Below are positions 53,226-62,076 of a stretch of 64,000 bases of DNA, piece after piece. This stretch comes from Betaproteobacteria bacterium (GTDB taxonomy: Bacteria; Pseudomonadota; Gammaproteobacteria; Burkholderiales; JAEUOS01), in NCBI GenBank assembly GCA_028292405.1, contig JAQGMJ010000030.1:98039-162038 (forward strand), written 5' to 3'. The notes below the pieces were generated by a model. That model ran no database searches and was not told the origin of the DNA. It saw only the letters and a list, made by a program, of their open reading frames with translations. Positions within the stretch are counted from its first letter, which is position 1, and every line of letters starts with the position of its first letter. The position numbers and the translations under genes were made by a program.

Positions 53226-53762
53226 TTATTTGGGATCGGTGCCGCGCCGGTCCGGCGGCGCCGGCTTGACGAGCAGGCCGGCCGGCTTGTTGCTGTCGAG
53301 CGTTACCGTGCCCGGTCCGTTCGACGGCGCCGGCTTGGCGCCCTGAACGTCGGGGTTGTTGATGGTGACGTTCACCGGCGCCAGCCCCTTCGACTTGCAG
53401 GCGCCCTGGGGCGTTGCCGAGGCCATGTAGTTCTTGTAGGTATCGGTCGAGTTCATGCTTGCCGTGCCATAGGCGTACTCGACCTCAAACGGCAGCACGC
53501 CTTGCTTGTCCGCGCTCATGCCGTCGCCGTACAGCAGCGTCAGCTTGCAAAAGCCGCTGCCCGCGAGCTTGAACTTGACGGGCTTGCCGACATCGGCCGT
53601 TGCCGGCGCCGCCACCAGGCCGATAAGCAAGCCGGGACCGGCGGCCAGCGGTGGTGCCACCCTGGATTGCTGGTTGACGCCACTCGCGCCGGTGGGTTCG
53701 GCGGCATGGGCACACGCGGCGGCCAGGGCGAGAAGCAGGGGCGCGAATTGTCTGGTTTTCAT
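53226..53762 (-). CDS. Secreted protein of unknown function
   Basis: A 178-residue protein with a clear Sec signal (MKTRQFAPLLLALAAACAHA). The mature part has a beta-rich segment (VGKPVKFKLAGSGFCKLTLLYGDG), two cysteines that could form a disulphide, and a Pro/Lys-rich C-terminus. No family recognised. It lies 56 bases after the larger secreted protein gene, with a hairpin between, and upstream of the secretion operon. It may be a substrate or accessory of that system. Confidence 0.8.
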   Translation of the reverse strand: MKTRQFAPLLLALAAACAHAAEPTGASGVNQQSRVAPPLAAGPGLLIGLVAAPATADVGKPVKFKLAGSGFCKLTLLYGDGMSADKQGVLPFEVEYAYGTASMNSTDTYKNYMASATPQGACKSKGLAPVNVTINNPDVQGAKPAPSNGPGTVTLDSNKPAGLLVKPAPPDRRGTDPK

Positions 53763-53782
53763 GTTGGAATCCTTGTTCGATG

Positions 53783-53808
53783 GCGCGTGGCCGGATGCGG
53801 CCACGCGC
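53783..53808. promoter_or_regulatory. Intercistronic hairpin between the two secreted protein genes
   Basis: GCGCGTGGCC-GGATGC-GGCCACGCGC is a perfect 10-bp stem with a 6-base loop and no T-tract. It could set the relative expression of the two genes by protecting the upstream message. Confidence 0.55.
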
Positions 53809-53818
53809 GGGAAAATCG

Positions 53819-55237
53819 TCATTTCTTCGGCTTGGCCGGCCCGGCGGGCTGGGGCGCAAACTTTGGCGCATCCGGAACCTGCGCCTCGGAAACGCCGGGC
53901 TTGACGCCGGGCTTGCCGGAAGGCGTCCCGGGCTGCGTAAACTTGAATTCGACCCAGTCGCTGGCGGCAAAGAAGGCGCTGCCGGCCGGTGCGAAGGTCA
54001 GTAGCTTGACGCGGTAGTCGCCCGTTTGCCCGAGCGCAACATTGATGCCGCTGCTATCGATCTTGCTGCTGTAGATATTCGCCGGCGGGGTGAAAAGGGA
54101 CCAGACACCGGCGCTCTTGCGTTCGAAGTCGATCTTGCAGCAGGTGTAGCCGTCGTCCGTCAGTTCCTTGGCCAGGGTCTGCGCGCGGATGAACACGTCG
54201 CCGGTGTAGCTGGTTCCCGCCGTCGGCGAGGCAACCACCGGCTTGGCGGTGTACGGATTGGCGGGCGTGCCGGGCGCGGCGCCCACCAGGCCCAGGGCCA
54301 GGCGCGGCAGGTAGAACAGCACCTGTTGTTCCTGGGTATTGTGCTGCGGAATCACGCTCGGGTCGTTGGCGATCTTGGCGCTCTTGTCCTCCGAGTCGGT
54401 GATGTAAAGCTGCATTTCCGCATGATTGAAGTTCTGCCCGGCCAGCACGCCATTGCCGGCCTTCGCCTTGTCCAGCATGTCGGAAACGTCCACGTAGATG
54501 GTGTTGCCCTGGGCGGTCGAGGCGTTGATCTTCAGGTTGGACGGGCCGATACCGTTCATGCCGTTGGTGGCCTTGAAGATGATCCCGATATCGCAGCAGG
54601 TCTGCCATTGCGGGTGCGGCTCCGGCAGCTTGATCTGGATCTTCATCGCCTTCGGGTTGATGGTCTCGCCCGGCTGCGGCGATACCACCACCGGCTTGGC
54701 CGTCGGCGTGTAGTACCAGAGCTTCTTGGCCGCCTCCAGCTTGTCCAGGAACATCTTGTTGGCGTTGGTGCCGCGCCCCTTGGCGAACGGCACATCGCTG
54801 TTGCTCAACTGGCCGAGGGGAGGCGCGCCGGTGAAATTCTGCGAGGCGCAAGTGACGGCGCTGAAGGTATAGGAGAGCGGATCATGGTCGCAGGTCGCCA
54901 GCGTGGTCAGCGCGAAAGTCTGGCCGCCATAATTGAACTTCACCGATTCGGCCGTGAGAAAGGTCGTGTTGGCGCCGGTGACTTCCGCCTCGATGGTCGT
55001 CGGCACCGCCACCGGCACCTTGATCGGGCCGTTGATGAACAGGGTGCAGGTGCCGCTGAAGCTGTAGTTGTGCTTTTGCGCGACGTCGACGCTGCTGCCG
55101 CCGCCCAGCTGCTTGGTGATCTGGCTTTGGGTATAGTTGTTGAGGGTCAGGCCGCTGCAATTGATTTCCGCCAGGGCCGGCGCGGAACCCAGGATTGCAA
55201 ATACGGCCAGCAAGACTGCCATGAGTCGTTGTTTCAC
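53819..55237 (-). CDS. Secreted protein with two CC-containing repeats
   Basis: A 472-residue exported protein, GTG start with GGGGGAAG ahead of it, signal ending ALA. The N-terminal third has a Cys-bearing region (NCSGLTL, then TCDHDPL). Two related modules each begin AKPVVxSPxxG and contain a vicinal Cys pair (C214-C215 in QTCCDIG, C366-C367 in YTCCKID). The C-terminus is Pro/Lys-rich. No known family recognised. The modules may be Ig- or FnIII-like. It heads a short run with the 178-residue secreted protein. Confidence 0.8.
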   Translation of the reverse strand: MKQRLMAVLLAVFAILGSAPALAEINCSGLTLNNYTQSQITKQLGGGSSVDVAQKHNYSFSGTCTLFINGPIKVPVAVPTTIEAEVTGANTTFLTAESVKFNYGGQTFALTTLATCDHDPLSYTFSAVTCASQNFTGAPPLGQLSNSDVPFAKGRGTNANKMFLDKLEAAKKLWYYTPTAKPVVVSPQPGETINPKAMKIQIKLPEPHPQWQTCCDIGIIFKATNGMNGIGPSNLKINASTAQGNTIYVDVSDMLDKAKAGNGVLAGQNFNHAEMQLYITDSEDKSAKIANDPSVIPQHNTQEQQVLFYLPRLALGLVGAAPGTPANPYTAKPVVASPTAGTSYTGDVFIRAQTLAKELTDDGYTCCKIDFERKSAGVWSLFTPPANIYSSKIDSSGINVALGQTGDYRVKLLTFAPAGSAFFAASDWVEFKFTQPGTPSGKPGVKPGVSEAQVPDAPKFAPQPAGPAKPKK

Positions 55238-55703
55238 TGCTTCCCCCCGTTGATACTGCGTTGTGATTATTTGCAAAGCCGCGCGATGGCACAGGGTGCC
55301 CGGCAGATGTGCCGATTCGAGATCGCTGCGTAAAGCAAACGCACGGCCATGGATGATGAGTCGCCGTTTGCGGGAAAACGGTTCAAAGAATCACGCAAGG
55401 GCAGCGCGTCGCGCGCAAGCAAACCTCGCCAACCCGGTCCGAGGGCGGAATTCGGTAGAACCTGCATGGCGCCGCGCCGCCGCGGGAAGCGCATTACGTC
55501 AACGCAGGGAGTTCCGAGGGTTGGCTGGCGGCCTTTTCCAGATGAAATCGGCAAACTGCGCGCCTTATTTTGTTTTTCGCCTGTTGCTCTTATCGCCTGA
55601 AACAAAAGAAGAATCCGGCGTTTTTCGGCCGGGAAAATCGCCCACACTTAGCGCATCGACCTGCGTATCTTTGACTCCATAAACCCTTTTTATGGAGTCT
55701 CAA
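55238..55703. other. Non-coding stretch of about 465 bases
   Basis: No gene supported. It separates the divergent secreted-protein and terminase-like genes and should hold promoters for both; no strong consensus boxes were found. A hairpin at its right end covers the terminase ribosome site. Confidence 0.5.
55673..55699 (+). promoter_or_regulatory. Hairpin sequestering the ribosome site of the terminase gene
   Basis: GACTCCATAAA-CCCTT-TTTATGGAGTC is a perfect 11-bp inverted repeat. Its right arm contains the GGAG that lies six bases before the ATG at 55704, so in RNA the ribosome site would be paired. This suggests translational control. Confidence 0.6.
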
Positions 55704-56768
55704 ATGAAACCCTTAACCGACCGCCAGGAGCGGTTCATCTTCGAATACACCTTCGACCAGAACGCCGCCGCCGCCGCCGGCCGCGCCGGCTATTCCGATA
55801 AGACCCGTGGCACCCACGCCGCCCAGATGATGAAAAACCCCTTTATACGCGAGCGCATCGTGGCGGAGTTGGGAGACTTGTTTACCCGGCTGAAACTAAA
55901 CGCCACCAACCTGCTGCAGGCACAGATACGTGCCGCCTACCTGGACCCGGCGAAGCTGTTTGATGCGGCGGAAGTGCCGATACCGCTGGACCAGCTGGAT
56001 GAAGACACCCGTGGCGGATTGACTGTGAGCTATGCCAAGCGCCGCGGTGGGGACTACACCATGCGGGTGAAGCAGACACCGCGGCATATTGCGCTGGCCG
56101 TGCTGCAAAAGCGGCTGGACGCGCATGCGAAGTTGCAGGAGGAGGTGTTTGCGCAGGAAGGGGAGGAGGAACAGGCGCAGCCGGTGCAGGCAGAACCGGT
56201 GAGCGCGCAACCAGCGGCTGCGGTAGCAGACCCTGCGCAGGGGCCGACACAGGCAACAGCCCTGCATCAAGACCCGAGGATGGCCTCGCGCATCGCCCAG
56301 GCGATCAAGAGCATGTTCAAGCTGGAGTTCAAGCTCGCCGAGCCGATGGAGAGACTGGTGCAGGTGAAGACGGCCATCGCCCAGGCGGTGCAGGCCATCG
56401 GCGGCAAGCGGGAGCCGGATATCGCGCTGCTATGGGGTTCGCTGGCGGACTTCGCGGCGAGCCAGCCGGTGGACAGGAAGAGTCCGCCGCCGCCTTCGCC
56501 TTACGAGCCGGGTTACGAGTTCAGGAAGGATCCGAACGCGATCGATGGCGGACGTTTTACGGATTGGATCAAGTACTGGACCGAGAAGCGCCAGGAAGCG
56601 AGGCACCAGGCCGAGAAGGAGGCGGCCCACGCTTCGCCGCCGGCGAATATGCGGGTGCGGCCGGGGATGGTGGTGCCGGGAAGGATGGAGCCTGGGTACA
56701 ACCCGCCGTGGCATCGGGACAACCGTCCGCGAGTGGCGATTGGGGCCAACGAGACTTATCTGGGTTGA
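55704..56768 (+). CDS. Phage-type terminase small subunit, orphan
   Basis: A 354-residue protein whose first 60 residues (LTDRQERFIFEYTFDQNAAAAA, then GYSDKTRGTHAAQMMKNP) match the helix-turn-helix DNA-binding domain of phage terminase small subunits. A helical middle, a Gln/Ala-rich linker and a Pro-rich tail follow. It is longer than typical small subunits. No large terminase, portal or integrase gene is near, so it is a remnant or a domesticated DNA-binding protein. ATG at 55704 is preferred to the ATG at 55692 because of its GGAG spacing. Confidence 0.82.
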   Translation: MKPLTDRQERFIFEYTFDQNAAAAAGRAGYSDKTRGTHAAQMMKNPFIRERIVAELGDLFTRLKLNATNLLQAQIRAAYLDPAKLFDAAEVPIPLDQLDEDTRGGLTVSYAKRRGGDYTMRVKQTPRHIALAVLQKRLDAHAKLQEEVFAQEGEEEQAQPVQAEPVSAQPAAAVADPAQGPTQATALHQDPRMASRIAQAIKSMFKLEFKLAEPMERLVQVKTAIAQAVQAIGGKREPDIALLWGSLADFAASQPVDRKSPPPPSPYEPGYEFRKDPNAIDGGRFTDWIKYWTEKRQEARHQAEKEAAHASPPANMRVRPGMVVPGRMEPGYNPPWHRDNRPRVAIGANETYLG

Positions 56769-56882
56769 GCGGACGGCAAAGCAGCGCGAAATCCATAAAA
56801 AACTACCGTGATTTACCGTTGTTTCCGCCCTTGCTCCCTCAATGGCAGCCTTGGCGCAACAGGGTGCCCCTATTCCATGGCT

Positions 56883-57755
56883 TTATTCCGATGCGTATTT
56901 CTTCTCCAGCTCATCATACAAAGGCTTGCCCACCAGGCGCTGGCGTTCCTTGAACGGCACCAGCAGGGCCGGGTCTTCGTCCAGGCTACCGGTCTTTTTC
57001 AGCACGCCGAGCGCCTTTTGCATGCCCAGTACGGCGCCCTGCAGCGCCGCGTTGGCATAGAGGATCATGCCGTAGCCCATCGCGCCCAGTTCCTCGACGC
57101 TCAAGGTCGGCGTCTTGCCGCCGACCACGATATTGAGCAGCAGCGGCTTTTTCAGCAGCTTGGGAATCTGCCGGATCTCTTCAAGGCTCTCCGGCGCCTC
57201 GACGAACAGGATGTCCGCCCCCGCTTCGGCAAACTGGCTGGCGCGGTCGATCGCCGCCTCGAAGCCGAGCACCGCGCGCGAATCGGTGCGCGCGATGATC
57301 TGAAAGTCCGGGTCGCGGCGCGCATCGCAGGCGGCACGTATCTTGGCCAGCATTTCCGGCAGCGGCGCCACCGACTTGCCGCCGAAGTGCCCGCAGCGCT
57401 TGGGAAAGGACTGGTCTTCCAGTTGCACCGCGTCGGCCCCGGCGCGCTCGACCGAGCGCACCGTATGCCAGGTGTTGACCGCGTTGCCGAAGCCGGTGTC
57501 GATGTCGACGACCAGCGGCAGGTCCACGGCGTCGCGGATGCGCGCAGTGGCCTCGACCACGTCGGCCAGGCCGATCACGCCCAGATCCGGCGCGCCGTAG
57601 TACATATTGGTCAGGCCCGCGCCGGTCAGGTAGACCGCCTCGAAACCCTGGTCGGCGATCACCTTCGCGCTCATGGCGTTAAACGCCCCGGGCACCAGCA
57701 GCCCGTTGCGTTGCTCGACCCGCTGGCGCAGCCACTTTTTCGTATTCGTGCTCAT
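56883..57755 (-). CDS. Isocitrate lyase/PEP mutase family enzyme
   Basis: A 290-residue TIM-barrel enzyme. GLLVPGAFNAMSAKVIAD at the start, VDIDTGFGNA for metal binding, and the active-site loop DQSFPKRCGHFGGK with the catalytic Cys are clear. The family includes 2-methylisocitrate lyase, oxaloacetate decarboxylase and dimethylmalate lyase; KRCGH favours a lyase. PrpD-like genes nearby make a methylcitrate-type reaction attractive, but the PrpD-like proteins here are not close to a canonical prp operon. It has its own promoter region with a dyad. Confidence 0.87.
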   Translation of the reverse strand: MSTNTKKWLRQRVEQRNGLLVPGAFNAMSAKVIADQGFEAVYLTGAGLTNMYYGAPDLGVIGLADVVEATARIRDAVDLPLVVDIDTGFGNAVNTWHTVRSVERAGADAVQLEDQSFPKRCGHFGGKSVAPLPEMLAKIRAACDARRDPDFQIIARTDSRAVLGFEAAIDRASQFAEAGADILFVEAPESLEEIRQIPKLLKKPLLLNIVVGGKTPTLSVEELGAMGYGMILYANAALQGAVLGMQKALGVLKKTGSLDEDPALLVPFKERQRLVGKPLYDELEKKYASE

Positions 57756-57781
57756 ACAGTTCTCCAGAATTATCCGACCTT

Positions 57782-57803
57782 GTCCGACGATCGGACCATT
57801 TTA
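57782..57803 (-). promoter_or_regulatory. Promoter and operator of the lyase gene
   Basis: On the minus strand a -10-like TAAAAT is followed directly by the dyad GTCCGA-TCG-TCGGAC, with a further half-site GTCGGA nine bases on. The expected start site falls inside the dyad, a position suited to repression, for example by a FadR-type GntR protein. No -35 consensus is seen. Confidence 0.45.
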
Positions 57804-57846
57804 GTAAACATCCGCCGCTGCGTCTCTCATGCCTGACGCATCGGCA

Positions 57847-58797
57847 CTATTGCGGTTGAATGCCCGCCTGTTTGATCAGCGCGCCCCAGTTGGCGATCTC
57901 GCTTTTCATGAATTCGCCGAATTCGGCGGGCGTCGAAGGCTTGACCCGCAAGCCCTGCCCGGCGTACTTGGCTTGCAGCGCCGTGCTCTGCAACGCCTTC
58001 TGCAGGGCGGCAGAGAGGCGGCCGACGATGGGCGCCGGCATGCCCGCCGGCCCGGCCAGGGCAAACCAGACATTGAGCTCATACCCCGGCGCACCGGATT
58101 CGTTGAGGGTCTTGATATCGGGTATCACCGGGAAGCGATCCTTGCTCGTCACCCCGAGCGCCTTCAGCTTGCCGCCCTGGATTTGCGGCACCGCCAGCGC
58201 CAGATCGATGAACATGAAATCGACCTGGCCCGACATCACATCGATCAGCGCCTGCGGCGAACCCTGGTAGGGCACCGCAACAGTCTTGATGTCGCCCATG
58301 TGCACCAGCTTGGCGGCCGCCACCTGGGCACTGCCCGAGCCGTAACCGTAGGTCAGTTTGCCCGGCTTGCTGTGGCCGAGCTTGAACAGTTCGCCGGCGT
58401 CATTCGCGGCAAAACCCGGCGCGGCCACCAGCATGATGGGCTGGTCGGCGATGGTGCCGATAGGCGTCAGGTCCTTCACCGGATCGTAGGCCAGCTTTTT
58501 GTACATGCCGACGTTGGAAGCACCCGTGCTCACACCCAGGATCACCACGGTGTAGCCGTCGGCGGGGGAGTTGACGGCAGCAGTGACGCCGATGATGCCC
58601 TGCGCGCCGCCCTTGTTGTCGATTACCACCGGCTGCTTCAGGTCGCGAGCCATTTCCTCGCCGAGCTGCCGCGCCACGGTGTCGGTGCCGCTGCCGGCGG
58701 GGAAGGGCACCACCAGGCGCACCGCGCGCTCGGGGAAGTCGGCCCAAGCCTGCAAGGGGGCCAGCCCGCAGGCGAGGGCGATCAAAAGTGCGCGCAT
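57847..58797 (-). CDS. Bug-family periplasmic binding protein (TctC type)
   Basis: A 316-residue TctC-family protein with a Sec signal (cleavage near LQAWA), then FPERAVRLVVPFPAGSGTDTV, the PADGYTVVILG region and PYQGSPQALIDVMSGQV. It is the last gene of a minus-strand run that starts beyond the window end. Sixty-three bases separate it from the next Bug gene. Confidence 0.9.
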   Translation of the reverse strand: MRALLIALACGLAPLQAWADFPERAVRLVVPFPAGSGTDTVARQLGEEMARDLKQPVVIDNKGGAQGIIGVTAAVNSPADGYTVVILGVSTGASNVGMYKKLAYDPVKDLTPIGTIADQPIMLVAAPGFAANDAGELFKLGHSKPGKLTYGYGSGSAQVAAAKLVHMGDIKTVAVPYQGSPQALIDVMSGQVDFMFIDLALAVPQIQGGKLKALGVTSKDRFPVIPDIKTLNESGAPGYELNVWFALAGPAGMPAPIVGRLSAALQKALQSTALQAKYAGQGLRVKPSTPAEFGEFMKSEIANWGALIKQAGIQPQ

Positions 58798-58860
58798 TTT
58801 GTCTCCAGTTCTTTTATCGCCACCGCTATTGCGGCGGCTTGTTTCGGTATCGCCGTGAAT

Positions 58861-59835
58861 TCAGTCCGACTTGGCGCCGGAGGCCTTGGCCACCTCGCCC
58901 CAACGCACCAGCTCCTTTTTCAGGAAGGCATCGAAGGCCTCCGCCGAAGGCTGGGTGAAGGGCTCGATGCCCAGTTTGGCGAGGCTGGCCACCACGTCCG
59001 GCGAGTTCACCGTCTTCACCAGCGCGTCGTGCAGCTTGTCGATGATCGGCTTGGGCATCTTCGCCGGGCCCATCACGGCGAACCAGTTGAAGGCGATCAC
59101 GCCGGGCAGGCCGCCTTCACCGGAAGTCGGCACATTCGGCATCACCTTGGCGCGGTGGTCGTCGGTCACCGCGATGGCGCGCAGCTTGCCGTCGGTGACC
59201 AGAGAGTAGAGCGCCGGCAGGTCGACGATGATGCCGTCCACATGGCCGCCGACCGCGTCGGTCATGCCGGGGCTTGCGCCCTTGTAGGGCACGTGGACGA
59301 TGCGGCCCTTGGACTGGACTTTGAGCAACTCGATCGCCAGGTGCGGCAAGCCGCCGTTGCCGGCGGAGGCAATGGTGACGTCGCGGGTCTTCGACAGCGC
59401 CACCAGCTCCTGCAAATTCTTCGCCGGCACGTTCGGGTTGATCGCCAGCAACTCCGGCGTGGCCGCGACGGTGGTGATGCCCGAAAGGTCCTTCAGCGGG
59501 TCATAGCGCAGGTTGGCATAGGTATGCGGGCTGATGGCGATCGGGCTGGCGCTGCCCAGGGTGATGGTGTAGCCGTCAGGCGCGGCGCGCGCGGTGTACT
59601 CGGTGCCGATGGTGGCGTTGGCGCCGGGCCGGTTGTCCACGGCAACGGCCACGCCGAGGATCTCGCCCAGCTTGGGCGCCAGCAGGCGGGCGACGATGTC
59701 GTTGGAGCCGCCGGGCGGAAAGCCCACCACCAGCTGGATGGTCTTGGACGGATAGCGGTCCTGTGCCGTGGCAACGCCCGCCAGCGTGATGCATGCGGCG
59801 GCGCAGAGCATGGCAAGCAATTTGTTCTTACGCAT
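58861..59835 (-). CDS. Bug-family periplasmic binding protein (TctC type)
   Basis: A 324-residue TctC-family protein; signal ends near GVATAQ, followed by RYPSKTIQLVVGFPPGGSNDIV, DNRPGANATIG and PYKGASPGMTDAVGGHV. A GGAGACA ribosome site precedes the ATG. It sits 24 bases after the metallo-beta-lactamase-fold gene, in the same run as the PrpD-like genes, suggesting a shared substrate. Confidence 0.9.
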   Translation of the reverse strand: MRKNKLLAMLCAAACITLAGVATAQDRYPSKTIQLVVGFPPGGSNDIVARLLAPKLGEILGVAVAVDNRPGANATIGTEYTARAAPDGYTITLGSASPIAISPHTYANLRYDPLKDLSGITTVAATPELLAINPNVPAKNLQELVALSKTRDVTIASAGNGGLPHLAIELLKVQSKGRIVHVPYKGASPGMTDAVGGHVDGIIVDLPALYSLVTDGKLRAIAVTDDHRAKVMPNVPTSGEGGLPGVIAFNWFAVMGPAKMPKPIIDKLHDALVKTVNSPDVVASLAKLGIEPFTQPSAEAFDAFLKKELVRWGEVAKASGAKSD

Positions 59836-59859
59836 ATTTGTCTCCTGTCGATTGACTAT

Positions 59860-60669
59860 TTATTGTGCGGGCGCCTGGTCCAGGCGCGCCGCGATGCCCT
59901 TGAGATCGGCATTGAGCGGCGGATACAGATCCATTACTGCCGGGTCATGGCCGGGAATGATGTGCTCCAGCGAGGAGGCCAGTTCGCGCAGGCGCGCATA
60001 GCCTTCCATTGCGGCACCCAGGTGAAACACCAGCGGGAAGCAGCGAAAGGTCTGGAAATGCTCGTAGAAATGGCTGGCGTCGGAAGCCAGCACCACCCAG
60101 CCGCGCGCCGTGTGCACGCGCACCGCCTGCATGCCGTCGGTATGGCCGCCGATGCGGTGCACGCTGATGCCCGGGCCGATCTCGGCATCGCCATCGTGAA
60201 ACACCACGCGATTGCCGTACACCAGGCGGATCATCCCGGTTACATGGTCGGGCTCGTACGCCTTGCTATGCAGCGTGCTGCCGCACATGTGGCGCCCGGT
60301 GGCGAAGGCCATTTCCGCGTCCTGCAGGTGAAAGCGCGCGTTCGGCCAGGCGTCGAAGGTGCCGACGTGATCGTTATGCAAATGGGTGATGACGATCTCG
60401 CGGATATCTTCAGGCGCGATGCCCAGCAGGCGCAACGCCTGCATCGGCGTGCGCAGCAACTGCCGATGGCGCTTCACCGCCATGTCCTCGGCGAAGCCGG
60501 TGTCGATCAGGTACAGGCGTTCGGCGTTGCGCACCACCCAGACGTAGTAGTCCAGCGGCATCGGCCCGTCGTGGGCGTCGCCACCGACGAAATTGGCCGC
60601 ACGCCGCCCCTCGCGCGTGGCGTACTTCAGCGCGATGACTTCGTACTCGGGCAGCACGGCTTCAGGCAT
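59860..60669 (-). CDS. Metallo-beta-lactamase-fold hydrolase
   Basis: A 269-residue zinc hydrolase. The HxHxDH motif is THLHNDHVG (near residue 100). GGHTDGMQ, the Asp in LASDASH and PGHDP supply the other ligands. Sequence style is that of the AHL-lactonase-like branch. In a catabolic run, a lactone, thioester or cyclic ester substrate is as likely as a quorum signal. Its start overlaps the end of the PrpD-like gene by eight bases. Confidence 0.87.
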   Translation of the reverse strand: MPEAVLPEYEVIALKYATREGRRAANFVGGDAHDGPMPLDYYVWVVRNAERLYLIDTGFAEDMAVKRHRQLLRTPMQALRLLGIAPEDIREIVITHLHNDHVGTFDAWPNARFHLQDAEMAFATGRHMCGSTLHSKAYEPDHVTGMIRLVYGNRVVFHDGDAEIGPGISVHRIGGHTDGMQAVRVHTARGWVVLASDASHFYEHFQTFRCFPLVFHLGAAMEGYARLRELASSLEHIIPGHDPAVMDLYPPLNADLKGIAARLDQAPAQ

Positions 60670-62044
60670 GGCCGGCTTTAGACTTGGCGCCACCCTCGGG
60701 CCCAAGCAGGCGGGTGAGATGGCGCACGTCCGTCACGTTCTCGATATCGGCGACCATCGCCGCCACCTCGCTGGCGCGTGCCTTGCCCAGCACCGGCTCG
60801 GCCAGGCTGTCGAACTTGGCACGCAGCTCGGCATCCGACATCGAATTCTGGATCGAGCCCTTCGGGTAGTCGACCTGCGAGACATACTCCTTGCCGTCGT
60901 CCATCTCCATGGTCATCTTGCACGAGACGCCGCGCGGCAGGCTGTCGTCCACGCTGATCTTCACCATCTCGGAAAGCTTGAGCAGCATCGGCTCCTTCAG
61001 GCGCGCATTGTTGTATTGCCCGAACAGGGCCTGGCCGTCGGTCAGGGCCACCGCCACCGAATAGGGCAGGCTCACCTGCGCCTCGTGGTAAGTCTGCGGA
61101 TGGGCGTTCTGGTGGTACAGCGCCCAGGCGGAGTTGCGCGCCATGCGAATGCCCTTGACGCGGTTCAGGTCCGGTGCGTTCTTGCTGCGGATTTCCAGCG
61201 CGCAATCGATCGCGTTGTGAATCGGCCGTGCGCAGGAGTAGGGCTTGAACTCGATGTCGAGCTGGTAGGGCTTGTCGAGATCGGCGGTGAGCTGTGCCGG
61301 ATCGTTCTTGTCGGTAAAGGCCTTGAGAAAGCCGCGCTCGCCCTCGAAAATCGTCGCCGCGCCGGTAAAGCCCAGTTGCGCCATGATGGCGGCGGTGACG
61401 CCGCTGCGCGAAGCCGGCCCTGGGTTGAAGCGCTTTTGCATCGAGGGACCGTACATCTCCATCAGCCCGCCGGACTGGGCGCCCGCCATGCCCAGGGCCG
61501 AGACCATTTTCTCCGCCGGCAGCTTGAGCAGCTTGGAGGCGGCAATGGTCGCGCCGAAAATGCCGCAGGTGGGCGTGGTGTGGTAACTGCGGTTGCGCAG
61601 CGACGAATAGGCATTCGCCGCCTTGCTGACGCGTTCCATCATCTCGCAGCCGGCCGCCAGCGCCACCAGCAAATCCTTGCCGCTGCCACCGACCTGCTCT
61701 GCGGTGGCCAGCGCCGCGGAATACACCGGCGGGCTGAAGTGGAACAGGGCCAGCACGTCGATGTCGTCGAGCTCCACGCTATGCGAGGAGATCGCATTGG
61801 CAAACGCCGCCTGCATCGCCGGCACCTTGGCGCCGTCACCGATCAGCGTCGCTTCGGCATTGCCGCCGGAGAATTGCGCGAAACGCCGCGCCACTTCGCC
61901 GCTGCTGGTCTGGGCGCCGCAAACGGCGACGCCAAGATAGTCGAGCAGCAGGCGCTTGACCGCCTTGCGCGCGTCGGTGGTCAGCGCGCCGTATTGGAAG
62001 GACTCGAAATGTGCCGCCAGTTGTTCTGCAATGGTTTGTGCCAT
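60662..62044 (-). CDS. MmgE/PrpD family protein
   Basis: A 460-residue protein of the MmgE/PrpD family, which includes 2-methylcitrate dehydratase and cis-aconitate decarboxylase. The helical domain has KRLLLDYLGVAVCGA, then SHSVELDDID with the conserved Glu-Asp-Asp. The lid domain has YSCARPIHNAID. ATG at 62044 follows a GAGCACACC stretch. It lies 32 bases after a second, divergent family member. The substrate is unknown; many family members act on carboxylates supplied by Bug systems. Confidence 0.87.
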   Translation of the reverse strand: MAQTIAEQLAAHFESFQYGALTTDARKAVKRLLLDYLGVAVCGAQTSSGEVARRFAQFSGGNAEATLIGDGAKVPAMQAAFANAISSHSVELDDIDVLALFHFSPPVYSAALATAEQVGGSGKDLLVALAAGCEMMERVSKAANAYSSLRNRSYHTTPTCGIFGATIAASKLLKLPAEKMVSALGMAGAQSGGLMEMYGPSMQKRFNPGPASRSGVTAAIMAQLGFTGAATIFEGERGFLKAFTDKNDPAQLTADLDKPYQLDIEFKPYSCARPIHNAIDCALEIRSKNAPDLNRVKGIRMARNSAWALYHQNAHPQTYHEAQVSLPYSVAVALTDGQALFGQYNNARLKEPMLLKLSEMVKISVDDSLPRGVSCKMTMEMDDGKEYVSQVDYPKGSIQNSMSDAELRAKFDSLAEPVLGKARASEVAAMVADIENVTDVRHLTRLLGPEGGAKSKAGHA

Positions 62045-62076
62045 GGTGTGCTCTTGGAAATGAAAGGGAGAAGGGA

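Noticed and set aside
55704..56768. Edge of an active prophage
   Set aside because: No other phage gene, integrase or attachment repeat is visible on either side.
59860..60669. Confident quorum-quenching AHL lactonase
   Set aside because: The zinc motifs are shared by many MBL hydrolases and the context is catabolic, so only the fold is supported.
57829..60681. A 950-codon open frame on the plus strand
   Set aside because: It lies antisense to three well-supported genes (two Bug proteins and the MBL hydrolase) and encodes His/Arg/Gln-rich sequence without motifs.
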